Shown here: piece after piece, positions 22,534 through 33,575 of the stretch | Position numbering within the stretch: the stretch's first letter is position 1 | Layout: each line of letters opens with the position of its first letter | Assembly: GCF_022376445.1 (NCBI RefSeq) | Contig: NW_025955132.1 | Coordinates: forward strand, 1-64,000 | Direction of reading: 5' to 3' | Length of the DNA: 64,000 bases | From: Fomitopsis serialis | Taxonomy: Eukaryota; Basidiomycota; Agaricomycetes; Polyporales; Fomitopsidaceae | Translations under genes and position numbers: made by a program | Notes under the pieces: generated by a model | Told to the model about the DNA's origin: nothing | Database searches by the model: none | The model's input: the letters and a program-made list of their open reading frames with translations, nothing else

Positions 22534-23780
22534 ATGGCGACCTCAACGATCCGCCGCAAACCCATACACACCTACAAGTCACCCTCGTTCGACACCACAT
22601 CCGATCAGCTATCATACCGTAAGTCTCTCGCTCTCCAAACCTGCGCGCAAAACTCATACTGCGCGCAGCCATCCCCCGCGCGACACCCAGAGCCTCTTCC
22701 TCCGCGTCCCACTCGGACAAGTCTACCACGGAAGGCACAACGGTGACGGTCATCGTGCCGTACGTGAGCACGCACGCGACGAAGCATCGCCAGCCACCCG
22801 CGCTCCCTCTCTACCACCCACTCGGGCCCTTCGCGCTCTCCCTGCCCAAGCTCGACCCCGGCTTCTTTGGCCTCCCCAACCAAATCAACGTCGACGACGC
22901 GGTCGACGAGCCCGCCGACCCCGGGCGCCGCTCCTCGTCGCGTGCACGACGGCCCGCGGCGAAGGTGCGCGAGCGCGACGACGCAGACGAGGAGGACGCG
23001 GCAGCGGTACCGACGACGAGCGCCCAGAGCGCCCCGCGAGAGGCTGGTACGCGCGCTCCGGGCAGTCCGCGCAAGAGGCGCGCGGGTGGTGGCGCGGGCG
23101 GCGCGAGGCGCAAACGCAAGGCAGAGACGGAGGAGGTCGACGGTGCATTCCCGCCACCGGCGAAGCGTACGCGGAACCCGCGTGGTACGGGCAACGCGAC
23201 GCCCGTGGTCGCGTCGCCGCTTGTGAGCGAGGCTGTGGTGGCGAGCGTCGAGGAGGTTCCTGAGGCAGAGGCACTGCCTTCGCCGGAGGGCGCGGAGACG
23301 GAGGAGGTGGCGACGGAGCTCCCTGCTGCACCGGAGCCGAAGCGCACGAGGACGCGGAAGGCGCGTGCGCCCGCGACCAAGCGGAGGAACTCGAGCGCGA
23401 GCGCGTCGACGAACACGTCCGTGTCGGTGTCAATCGCTGCGAATACGCGTACCACGCGCGCGAAAGCCGCCAGAGAGAGCGCGTCCGATGGCGACGGAGG
23501 CAAGAAGGAAGAGGAGGAAGGCGAGGCTGAGGAAACGCCGCGGGGGCAGGTCGAAGAGGAGGAGGGCGCGATGCCCCCGTCACCGGTGGACAATCTCGTC
23601 AACACGCTCGTCAATGACAAGCCCAAAGCTGAAGAACAGAAGGACGAAGAGAAGATGGAGGTCGACGCTCCTCCTGTAGTCCAAGAGCCCTTGCCTGCAC
23701 TGGCACCCATCGCTCCTTCGCCTTCGCCCCCGCCCGAGAAGGAGGAGAAAGAGGAAGGGGAGCTCAGCGATGAGCACTAG
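22534..23780 (+). CDS. Disordered, charged, probably nuclear protein
   Basis: Exon 1 is 22,534-22,618, a short intron (GTAAGT...GCGCAG) follows, and exon 2 runs 22,669-23,780, about 395 residues in all. The N-terminus (MATSTIRRKPIHTYKSP...) and the segment LPLYHPLGPFALSLPKLDPG are the only ordered-looking parts. The rest is Ala/Glu/Lys/Arg/Pro low complexity with many basic clusters (SPRKRRAGG, RRKRKAE, PKRTRTRKARAP) that could serve as nuclear localisation signals or AT-hook-like DNA contacts, and an acidic tail ending GELSDEH. No enzyme domain. Function unknown; chromatin association is only inferred from composition. High GC creates long antisense frames that I do not believe. Confidence 0.7.
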
Positions 23781-24200
23781 AACGCACCCACCGCGCAAGA
23801 CACATACAGTCGACATATTTAACCGGCCTCACATCGCCCTTGACATCGCTCTCGACATCCACTTCTCCCGGATCTCCTATCTACTCTGACAGTGTATCAC
23901 CATCGCATCGCTCTGTCGTAGCTTTCTCCGCTATCTTTGCGCCCTCTGACTGTGTCTCTCGGAAACCCGCTGTACCACCAACGACCATCTATCTTGTGTC
24001 GCCTTAGCTCTGTTGTATACCAGCTACCGGCGCTCGCATTGTTTCTGTCTAGCAAGTACAATAGATATCCTACCCCGGACGATAAATTTCCTGGATGCAT
24101 ACGCTAGCCTTGCATGCATGCTGGGATTTTCGTGCGTGTATCTTGAGGTCGTTCGTGTGTGCTAGATGTCGAGGATGAGGGACGGTCGATCCTTCGCGTG
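23781..24200. other. 3' flank of the disordered-protein gene
   Basis: No gene. Presumably holds the 3' UTR of the gene ending at 23,780 and the 3' flank of the minus-strand copy to its right. Confidence 0.4.
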
Positions 24201-26151
24201 TCACTGGCTCGGGTTATGAAGTAGCTTGGGAATCAGCTGTCGTTGAGGGCCTCCGGGGGACAAGCGGGATGAGCCTTGCGCGGCGTCTCCGGTGAAGTTG
24301 TGGGGGTAGAACTCGACAGCATCCCTCGGCTGGTTGTCCCGCATCGTTCGTCTGGCGTTGAGGCTAGAGAAGGTCAGCTAAACTGTCACTGTACGGGTGG
24401 ACGTCGTTTGAGCACCCACTTCGCCAGTAACGAGATCGCAAACACTGCGATGTGGCGATCAAGAAGGGCCAAGAATTTCAGAGTCAGGGTTAGATGAGAT
24501 TCGAAGGGTGCGGGAGTTACGTGACTCACATCTGCACTGCAGCTCGACGATTCCGCCGTAGAGGCTGCTTTTGTCCAGAACAAACTAATATAGGGGATCG
24601 CATCGATATGAGTAACTTCTACGCATGCTGAAGCTCTCTAGGACATACCGCCAATAGCGCAGCCACCGACGCCGCCCTGTTCAGTTGGATAAGATCGCAA
24701 GTCAATGTGCCAGTGGTTAGTGTACGGAAGCCAGTCATTAATTGGGCTTTCAGACTTGCATCGTGATGGCTCCCATATTCACGGAGTAGATCATAATGGT
24801 CCGTATGATGTACTCTGTTCTAAGGTACAGCATTAGCTTGCATTCTGCTCCCGGGCCAGGTTGGAAGCAAATGTACCCGCAGGCTCCGGTCCGCCTCCGC
24901 CGAAGTGGCTTGCGATGATCACTGCGTCGTTCACCGCCGCACAACTGAGTGAGACCGGCAATATGACCTGCAGTCCCAGATTGAGCGAGTCTGATGTGAT
25001 ACATTTCACGGAACTTAATCTGAACGAACATTGGCAGTGAGTTCTTCGCGATATTGGGACCAGCTATTGGCAGTGAACCTGTTCAGTGAGTTGTGTGAGT
25101 CATCCGTTGTTGAAGCGTTGGCGCTACTCGACCAAAACGTACATGAGAACGGCGGTATCTACATACCCACATCAGCTTGTCGTCGCATGTGTCTACACGA
25201 CAACAGGAAAACGCACAATAACCGAGCGCTTGCAAAAGACACTGTCAAGCCACAAATGGAGTGTCAGACAATTTGCTCACCTATACGGATGGCTGTCAAT
25301 ACCAGCTGGGATGAAGTTAGCTATTATCCTTATTCCGAAAGCAGAAAACGTACAGGTATCACCAGAACTCTGTAGGCCCTTTCGCTGACTGGTATAGGTT
25401 GAGTGGTACGGCTCATATTGATCACAGTGCTGTCTGACACGCACATGTCCAAATTCTCCAGATATAGAAGCTGGATATGTGAGAGCTCGTCAGCACATGA
25501 TCTTGCTGGACCTGCCATGGGCGTACCATTGCACGATTGTTACGCTCGTATTCTGGCATATCATGATCATGTGAGCGACGTATACCAGTTCATGACTGTT
25601 GAATGTACCTGGAGAATGGCGACGAGCTAGATACACGCATGGATTGCCAGGTCAGCACGACCTAGGGTTGGGAATAGTCATGGTGTTTCACCCCTGGAGT
25701 CCTGTCGGTGCACATGCGTGAAATCAAGACTCGTTCATAACCACGCGTTTTATGGCAATTCGGTTGAAGCTTACCAATAGATAAAGTCCACATCGTTGCC
25801 CATGGCGTGCCACTGTACGAGATATGCGTCTATCATGACGGCGCATGCGTGTGTGCGAGCAATTTCCAAGATACTGTAGTCAACGGCATTAGGACTCTGT
25901 GCTATAGAGTGAATGGCCAATCAACAGCTGACATACAGGACAATATACACCATGGCCTTTATTCGTCTTGCGTCTTCAGGAAAGCTGCGATGATACAAGC
26001 AGAATTGGCATGCGATTATGCCCAGCAGCCTGACAGGAAAACAAAATGTGAATGTCTCTTCCTCTGTCGAGAGACAGGCCACACACGGGAATGTGAATGA
26101 CATGGTTACAAAAACACCTCCAAGTCCGAGCGATCTAAAAATATCTTTCAT
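24201..26151 (-). pseudogene. DUF6534-type membrane protein, copy b (broken)
   Basis: The same exon series as copies a and c can be followed from about 26,151 (CQFCLYHRSFPEDARRIKA) through LEIARTHACAVMIDAYLVQW, FYIWRIW with SERAYRVLVIP, VNDAVIIAS, the YSVNMGAITMQ helix, FVLDKSSLYGG and LNARRTMRDNQP to a stop at 24,201. Lesions: the YYLHRRRTG loop has lost about 8 nt near 24,905, shifting the frame into a Gly-rich read. The donor of the first intron (ATGTACGT in copy c) is replaced by ACATTCCC. Both argue for a pseudogene. Confidence 0.65.
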
Positions 26152-26371
26152 GGCGATTGAGTCGGAGGCGCTATAGCACTATGGTAGCTGAGCATGCAAG
26201 GTGTCGCGGATGGTAGTCGGCTCACTCAAGATTTCCTGGGTCGACGGCTTCATGTAGCTTTTGCAACTTTCACCGCCTTCCATTCGTGATCATTGGAGAC
26301 GACGCACTGAACACCATCGTGTTGGGACTAACAGTTCTGATGTACGCCTGGCAGTTAGATCCGCAGAGCAG

Positions 26372-26513
26372 CCGAGTGACTCCCGTCGAGACTTTGTATG
26401 CCGCACTGCCGATGTTCCTGTACTTCAACGCTTCGATGGTGAAGCCGTTCCTTCTCCCGCTGTTGGAGCAGCAGAATACTTCGTATACTGCTCAGTACGC
26501 TGCGAGGGATATT
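26372..26513 (+). pseudogene. Orphan gtaA exon
   Basis: This stretch encodes RVTPVETLYAALPMFLYFNA and on to LLPLLEQQNTSYT...AARDI. It matches one internal exon of the gtaA genes, including the preceding CAG acceptor position. Neither neighbouring exon is present, and the donor that follows this exon in intact copies is missing. It lies between DUF6534 copies b and c on the opposite strand. Confidence 0.8.
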
Positions 26514-26854
26514 GATTGCCACATACAGCCAGCGCGCTGAACAAGACACCCTACCCTCACCCTTGGAAAGTCCGATACTGATATCAGTAACATGGAGTCA
26601 TCTCATCACAGAAGCACAGTACCTTGGGTCAATACAGCGTCGAGACTGTTCGGATAATGATACCAAGATGTTACTGGACCTCACCAATCTGTCGTGTACG
26701 ATCATCGCTTCTTTACAGCAATAGCCTCCGTCACATCACAGCGCTACTCAGGTATCCAGTCTGCCTTCGATGAATTTCTATCCCGGATCTTGTTTGTGAT
26801 AAGTTGATACTTACAGAGAAGGTTCTTCAGCGCCAAACATGCCAGCATTTAGCA

Positions 26855-28812
26855 TCATACATCCAGCTCCACCGAGAAAGACTGATTGGATTGAAGCGTG
26901 GCTAGCCCGGATTCGCGTTGCGAGTGCTCGTACTTCGGACCGCGCTGACTCGACGATGCCTGGTTTCGCCCTGCAGGTAACAAGTCTGTCTGGGCTGATA
27001 CGATGTCCTCGAGATTAGGAGGATCGATGTCGACAGCGCTTGGTTGATTTATACGAAGAGTTCGTCGCGCATTGATGCTGCACGAACCAGTAGGTCAGTC
27101 TGCGACTCCTGGGGCCTGAACTGCCATCCATGAAAGCTCACTTGATAAGCAGCGAATTTGCGAATACTGCGATACAGAGGGTGTATGTCACTAAGCGGTG
27201 ACATGCGCGTAGACGCGATACTACGCACACTTGCTTTGCAGTTCGATGAGACCGCCAAATAAGAGGGAGCTCTGATCAAGAACGAACTAGTGGGGCGAAG
27301 ACGTCTTAGGCATGAACACGCAGCGGGCCATTAAGACGTACCGTCAACAGCACAGCTATCGAGAACAACCTGAATGATTAATCGAAGCGATGGCTGGGTT
27401 AACGACAGCAGTATGAACAGAGAACGTTGTCGCTTGCATTGTCATAGCTCCCAAGTTTATCGCGTAGAACATAACAGTCCGGATGATATATCCCGTCCTG
27501 TCGGTGCAGCAATGCCACAGTGAGTGGGTGATTATGACCGCGACAGAGCACGTACCCCCGAAGTCCAGTTCGCCTTCGGTGAAGATAGTATACTTGACTT
27601 GCAGTAATGACTATATCATTCGCAGCCGAGGATGCAAGTCCCACAGACAATACGACCTAGAGCAGGCACTGAATATGTGAATACACGGTGAAACCGAAAG
27701 AGTGACGCAGACGAACCGTCGCGACGTGATTCTTGCGATATTGTGGCCAGACGTGCAAGGTGAACCTGATGGACATTTGAGAAAGATGCTGACAGCAAAC
27801 TTTTCGCAACAGGACCCACATAGCCACTGCCGTAACTACACGCCAGCGTCACGGCGAAGTCCTAGTGCCATTATACATAGCTGCTCACCGTAGCCAACGA
27901 CTCCAGAAACGGGACGGTCAGTAAAAGGTCACGCCGAGCTGGGGAAAGAGAGGGGGGACCTACTTATACGGACGACAGTCAGTAAGATCTGGAATAACGC
28001 GAATCAGTACACGCTTTCGCAGAAGAGGAGCCCGAGACATACAGGGATCAACAACACTTTAAAGGACCTCTCGCTGACTACCGTGTCTCAATAGGTTGTC
28101 CGAAGGATGAATCGTCTCGAGAAGACGCACGGATCCATATTCTGTAGACATAAGAGCTGATTTGTAGTCAAGATGTGAACTACTGCCGTCAAGGGTCCTA
28201 TTTGAGCGTACGTACCATTGCACTATGGTTACGATCGAGCTCTGCGACACTAGTAAGTACTGCTAAAGCCTTGTTAGCCGATGAATCACAGCAAACCTGG
28301 AAAAAGATTGTGACCCAGAGTTTTATATGAGAGTCAACCGGATTTGATGTGGAAGAGATGACATGACAGCCTCACTGCAGCGGTCCTGCCCTCGAGCGCC
28401 ATCAACATCACAAATACGGCAACCATTTGAACAAGAGCCTTACCAGTGAAGCAAGGCGAGGTTCGTCTCCAGGCCGTGCCAACGAACCAGGTACGTATAT
28501 AACATCGCAACGCATACAATCGTATGTGCGATATCCAGCATCCTACGGCCGTGAGTTGGGGAATTCCAAACAAGCATGTAGTAAACCGCCGGCATACATC
28601 ACAGCGTAGACTACAGCTTTCATGCGCGTCACGTCATCAGGAAAACTGCGTCGATATAAGCAGAATTGGCATATAGTCATGCCGAATACTCTGCAAGGCA
28701 AGCAACAGAGGGAGGTTCACCATAGGAAAGTCATCGAGAGGCGAGCGACGTACATGAATGCCACGATCAGAGACACGAAGACGCTACCAAACGACATTGC
28801 GGAGCTGGTCAT
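26855..28812 (-). CDS. DUF6534-type seven-helix membrane protein, copy c
   Basis: ATG at 28,812 starts MTSSAMSFGSVFVSLIVAF; TGA is at 26,855-26,857. Exons give GMTICQFCLYRRSFPDDVTR, DIAHTIVCVAMLYTYLV with NLASLHW, YVYRIW joined to SERSFKVLLIP, NDIVITASQVYYLHRRRTGL, IIRTVMFYAINLGAMTMQ, FVLDQSSLLFGG, FANSLLI and NARRTLRINQPSAVDIDP, ending in a Ser/Gln-rich cytoplasmic tail. Splice phases match copy a exon for exon, and no stop or frameshift was found where I could align the two. Function unknown; the family is a fungal integral-membrane family of unknown role. Confidence 0.75.
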
Positions 28813-29295
28813 GGCGAGTGTGGTCTTGCACTGCGTAAGCAAAGCACAGGCAGGATGAAAAACGCAAGGCCCTGTTTCGGGCGTGCCGAAGATGTACCTC
28901 CAGAGACGACCTGGACCTTTAGTTATATATATGGCTTACCTTGCACTGCCGTCCGCCTGCATTCGCCGCTACCGCGCTTCTGTATGCCTGGCAATGCGCT
29001 CACATACTGTGACCGGACTGTGATAGGCTAGCACCTGGACAGCATCACCCGATTCACCAGGGCAAAGTGGTACCAATTGGGGGCCAATGTCGAGCGCCGC
29101 TCTATGTGTTCGGAGAACTTGCGGATGACCTGATCTTCTGCCCGGTCCGTCGAGTTTCAGCGCCAGCGACTAAGCCCATACCAGACTGGCACGTGTCATG
29201 GAAACAGCGAGTGAACAGCATCTTTGCATTGAGACCGCACGGTACTGCCGACCAGCGTCGAGACAAAACACTGTGTACAGGGAATGTGCCCCGCT
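28813..29295. other. Intergenic, no gene supported
   Basis: Only short frames; divided between the 5' flank of DUF6534 copy c and the 3' flank of the CCHC gene. Confidence 0.4.
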
Positions 29296-30522
29296 TCAGA
29301 AACTGACCACCTTCTTCGCCGGTGCGATTGTCCTGTCTGCGTACGACTTCACGACGCCGGAGTGAACGCCGACGAGGACCTTTGCCTGTCGCTTTACCCG
29401 ATGTTCGAGCTTCTCCGACTTATCGACCTCGGCGGTGTGGCGCTTGAGGGCGTGGAAGTCGTCTTCGTCGGCACCGGCATCCTCCCCTGTGCCCAGTACG
29501 GTAGCTGAGGCTGTGACATCTTGCAATAACTGCGGATCAGTTGTTGCGATAGAGCTCCGGCTCGACAAGTCCTCACCTTTTTTGCGCAGCCCGCAGTCCT
29601 TCGCCAGATGAGTTATCTCGCCACATAGCTTGCAGCATCCGCCGTTCGGGTAGACGCCCTTGGACTGGTTTTGCGGACATGCCGAGGCGAGATGACCTTT
29701 GCCCGAGCACACGAAGCATGACGCAAATGGTAGAGGGTCTGAAGGGTCGACTGGCTCCCTGCATGCCGATAGATTGTGTGCCCGGGAGCCACACCTAGCA
29801 GCACGGTGAAAAGGAGCCCGACGTGTTTGATGGTCACACACGCACCTGTAGCAAATCCCCACGGCACTTTTTCCAATACTCTTCTTCGCTCTGGGACCTG
29901 CGCTCGCACTGCCGCTCTCTTCAAGCGGTTTGAGGGCTTTCGTACATTCTCGGGCTGCGTGACCCCTTTCTCGACAAGCAAAGCACACGGTGTCGGACGT
30001 GCGCTGATCTTTCCGCTTGAGCCGTCGTCGCTCAGAGGACTCCTTACGGGTTTGCGCATCTGTATGAGTGGAAGTCAGTAATGAAGACATTGGTTTCGGC
30101 GAGTACGGACCTCTTATGCGTCTCCGCTCGGCCCTGATAGCACCCCTGCTCCGTTTCTTTGTGCCCTCACTGACCTCAGCCTTAGCCTTGCCTGCACCGG
30201 TCTCATCACCCTGTGTCTCGCCATCCACTGCTTCATCATCATCATCTCGATCATGTCGTCCCTGCTGAGATTCCCCAGAAACCTTCGTAGCAGCTGCGGT
30301 ATTTGCTGACTCGGTTTTCCTACGTTTTGACGAACCGTTCTTTCGTCTCTTTTTCGAGGGCTCGGCTGATTGCTCCTCCTGTGCTACTCCTTCGTGGCCA
30401 CTACTACTACCAGCTTGTATAGGTTCCACAGCCTGCTCCTCGCCTTCGGTGTCGTCCTCTCGGTAGTTCAGCCCAGCCTGCACGTAGGTGCGTTTGCGGG
30501 AAAAGTCTGTGTATCTCGTCAT
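29296..30522 (-). CDS. CCHC zinc-knuckle protein, ZCCHC9-like
   Basis: Start chosen at ATG 30,522 (MTRYTDFSRKRTYVQAG) because this opening is typical of the family; an upstream in-frame ATG exists at 30,639. Two introns: one at about 30,110-30,060 joins RRIR to DAQTRKESSERRRLKRKDQR. A second near 29,845-29,795 rebuilds CYRCGSRAHNLSAC. Four CCHC knuckles result: CFACRERGHAAREC, CYRCGSRAHNLSAC, CFVCSGKGHLASAC and CKLCGEITHLAKDC. The N-terminal third is acidic/basic and disordered with KKRRK clusters, consistent with nuclear or nucleolar location. Known: ZCCHC9-type proteins bind RNA and have been tied to ribosome biogenesis; here that is by homology only. It is divergent from the DCC1 pseudogene. 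Confidence 0.88.
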   Translation of the reverse strand: MTRYTDFSRKRTYVQAGLNYREDDTEGEEQAVEPIQAGSSSGHEGVAQEEQSAEPSKKRRKNGSSKRRKTESANTAAATKVSGESQQGRHDRDDDDEAVDGETQGDETGAGKAKAEVSEGTKKRSRGAIRAERRRIRGPYSPKPMSSLLTSTHTDAQTRKESSERRRLKRKDQRTSDTVCFACRERGHAARECTKALKPLEESGSASAGPRAKKSIGKSAVGICYRCVCDHQTRRAPFHRAARCGSRAHNLSACREPVDPSDPLPFASCFVCSGKGHLASACPQNQSKGVYPNGGCCKLCGEITHLAKDCGLRKKGEDLSSRSSIATTDPQLLQDVTASATVLGTGEDAGADEDDFHALKRHTAEVDKSEKLEHRVKRQAKVLVGVHSGVVKSYADRTIAPAKKVVSF

Positions 30523-30806
30523 CCCAAATGATATCCAAACAGTTGGCTGTGTATGCAGCCCTGAGGTTGATTGAATATGTTGATGGGCTGTTCCGAAGAA
30601 TGAAGTAGCAGGTGGTATGCAGCTTGTAAGAGGAGGCAAGGCTTGTACATACGTATGAAGAGACGGTTCTACGCGGGCGCCTACTACACATGATCACATG
30701 CACATACCGTGTTTTCGCGTCACGGTGGTTGAAACTTGCGCCTATGTCGATCCTCATACTTACTCGTCAAGCTTGCTTGTAACTTAACGCTTATGCTACT
30801 AGTTCC

Positions 30807-32224
30807 ATACCGGAATATACCCTGAAGTTCTCTTCTTCTGCGGTTGCGGACACGGCTGCGTTCAAGTTGCTTGAGCTGCCACCCGACCAGAGAAAGCTGG
30901 TCGAGTCGAATCCCGATGAATCGTCGAAGTATACCTCCTAGAAGTACTATCAAATGACACCTGTACCTAACATCCGTGCAGCTGGTCAATCAAGGGAAAC
31001 CCTGACGAAGATGCTGTGCTCTGCACCGCAGACAAGACGTACACCATTCGCTCGATAGCTCTCTCAAATTCCGACATTATGGCAACAGCAGGGGACAGGG
31101 AAGACACCTCTACCGACGAGGCTTCTTATTCTACCTCTGTAGAGGTGCGAGATCAACTAAACGAAATCCTTGAGCTGGTGCCGTCGGTCCCGAGGCTTCA
31201 CAAGCTGGACGTTCTGTTACGAGGGAAAGGGTACGACGAAGGGCAGGAGGGGGATGATGATATGTATATGGACGAATCTGAGGTAGGTAAGTGTGTCAAT
31301 CGGAACACTGGCCCGTGAATCGCGGGCTCATAACACCAATGATCCGACAGAAGTTCACGTATGAAGAGGCAATGGCGACGCTACAAGCGAGCGACATAGA
31401 GCTAGACCAGGGCCTCAAGAAGAGACGTGTTCTCATTCTCAACGGTGTGTGGCCTCGATCGTATCGTCCTTTTGCTACTTAGAACACATCACGCAGGCGA
31501 GCTCCGCCCGATCTCTCCGACCTACCTGAACGCCATACTCGAGCTTTAACTCACCCATCTTGTCTCATTATCGCTCCCGCATGATTCTGCGTCAATGGAT
31601 GCGCTAAGCTCTGCACTTCAGGACGGTTACGACGTCCGAAAAGACGTCTGTAAACAGGTGATGGCCTGGTTCGGTGACATGATCGACGGCGAGTGGTGCA
31701 TGGACAAAACTGCCGTTGTGCGAGAGATCGGTCTCGGCTTGCTGAGGCCTTACAGGGTGCGTGGTCTGCTTGCTAGAAACTAGCTGATTAAATCATATTG
31801 GACCGCAGGAAGAGTCAGTACCAATCGACGACTTCCTCACAAAATGGCGTAAAAGCGTTGGCGACACCTTCGAGTCTGAGATGTCCGTCGACCTCCTCTC
31901 CGTAAACCTTTCCCGTCGAATGCCCTCGTGTCGTATTGATACCCGTGCCAGGGCAAATACCTCACACAAACAGACGTACTCAAAGAGCCGCCTATCGTGG
32001 TCCTCACATACTTCCCGTCCTTCCAACTCCCCATCGACCCCGCGGCGCGCTTCACGGACCTCTTCCTCACACGGCCGCGCTGGAAGGCTGACGAGATCTC
32101 CCCGTTCCTCGCGGACATCGTTGTGGACGCTAAGGAGCGGGACAAGTTCCTGCTGAAGTATGCGCGGGCGATCACGGATGCGGAGGGGATATGGTACACT
32201 GCACGGGCTAAGTACAACGGGTAA
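30807..32224 (+). pseudogene. DCC1: DCC1 (sister chromatid cohesion) copy B, broken
   Basis: Encodes Dcc1 signatures FKLLELPPDQRKLVES, DEDAVLCTADKTYTIRS, DQLNEILELVPSVPRLHKLD, VCKQVMAWFGD, FLADIVVDAKERDK and YARAITDAEGIWYTARAKY to the TAA at 32,224. Lesions relative to the copy at 60.3-61.7 kb: the ATG is ATA (30,807-30,809) with an in-frame TAA just upstream; an in-frame TAG follows the first exon block near 30,940; and a leucine codon TTG reads TAA near 31,548. Known: Dcc1 with Ctf8 and Ctf18 forms an alternative PCNA clamp loader needed for cohesion. This copy is unlikely to make it. Confidence 0.85.
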
Positions 32225-33575
32225 CTGATAAAATGTGTTACATCGATGGATGGGCCGCACCGAAGATATGTAGATGTGTCCGGACAAGGAAGACGACACT
32301 CGATTGTCGAAATGCTGTACTCCTCGGGCAACATCTCAGTCTCTATTCGGATCGATGTTGGCCTGTCAAGCTTCAAGGCTCAGTATACACCCTCGAATTC
32401 CAATCTCAGTAGACGATCACGTCGGCGCGATGCCGGTGGACCGGGGCTGATAACACATCGAAGGGCAGTGGTATACATAGGCTGAGAGGAAGCCTGGGAA
32501 TAAGGTCGCGCGATTCTTTCATGGACTTACTTGTGAGTTGCGTGTTTCTTTCTTCTTCCCTGGGCACGTAAACTCTATGTGAGTTCGTAGGGAGGCGATG
32601 CATCTCCGAGCGGAGCAGAATCCAAATTATGACGGATGTGGGATACTTCATCCATATCTTTTCATCATTGTGATTCGGGGAAGACAGGAGATTTACTCAT
32701 GCGCTTGGTATTTCTCGCCGCATTGATGCGTACAGCTTCTGTCATGTTCAAAATGTTGGCTACGCACCAGAGAGAAATATCTAGGAAAGTCGATGTGGCT
32801 TTTCGAGGGTGACTCTCGTTATCATTGATCGTTTCGTCTTAAGCTCTGTGAAGTTACAGTGATAGCTGACTTTGAAGAATTACAGGTCTTCAATTCCGAT
32901 ACTTGCAGTTGCTATGAGGCCACAGTCTCCCTTGATACACATGTAACAGACAATGTCGCCTCCGCCGTCCTGTGCGTCGTGAGATGGATCCGCTGCACGT
33001 TCTCGTAAGTCAGTCCTCCTCCGGAAGCCACTCTGGCATACCTTCGCTCCTCCATCATATCTTGCCAACAGGCTCTGCCATGAGGCAGTTCCACACTGGG
33101 TTCGTCAATATGGCAGAATCGTGGCTATATTCAGTTCTGAATGCTTTCCAAGGTGTCAAGATTCTTCCAACTTACTTCTGATACTGTGGTCACGCAACCA
33201 CGTATCTGTGATGGTGCCGGATAGCGTCGGACGCTCCTAGTAATTGACAGCCTCGATCTATGTTTGGATGGGTCAATGGTGATGAACCCAATCAGATTCG
33301 GATTCATTCGTCACGTTGACCAGCAAGGTGCCATCAATGCGAACCTTAGGGTGGTCCCCGGAGCAAAGGAAGACGACGCCGGTGGCGTGCTACCGTTCCT
33401 GCAATGTTACAAGCAAGATGTGGCATGAGATGCGGGGCTGTGATATCACAGTGGTTTGACATCCACATCCGCGCTCATCCACGTTCAGAATAGCCAGGCA
33501 TTCGCTGTCACAAGGTTCGCCGCCCGGTATCTACAGGCGACGCTGAGTTGGCCCCGCTCCCTCGCCGCTTCCTCC
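32225..33575. other. Intergenic; contains the shared gtaA upstream block
   Basis: From about 32,880 the sequence is clearly related to the reverse complement of 46,628-47,275 and 59,567-60,180, the upstream regions of gtaA C and D. A stretch of about 600 bp (32,300-32,900) is absent from the D side, where DCC1 lies closer to gtaA. No gene in it. Confidence 0.6.

Noticed and set aside
22811..23710. 299-codon minus-strand frame opposite the disordered protein gene
   Set aside because: Antisense shadow of a GC-rich coding exon; Ser/Ala-rich and without start context.
28625..28640. CATCAGGAAAA similar to the transposon end
   Set aside because: It lies inside the conserved coding sequence of DUF6534 copy c (FPDDVT); no partner end or AT duplication nearby.
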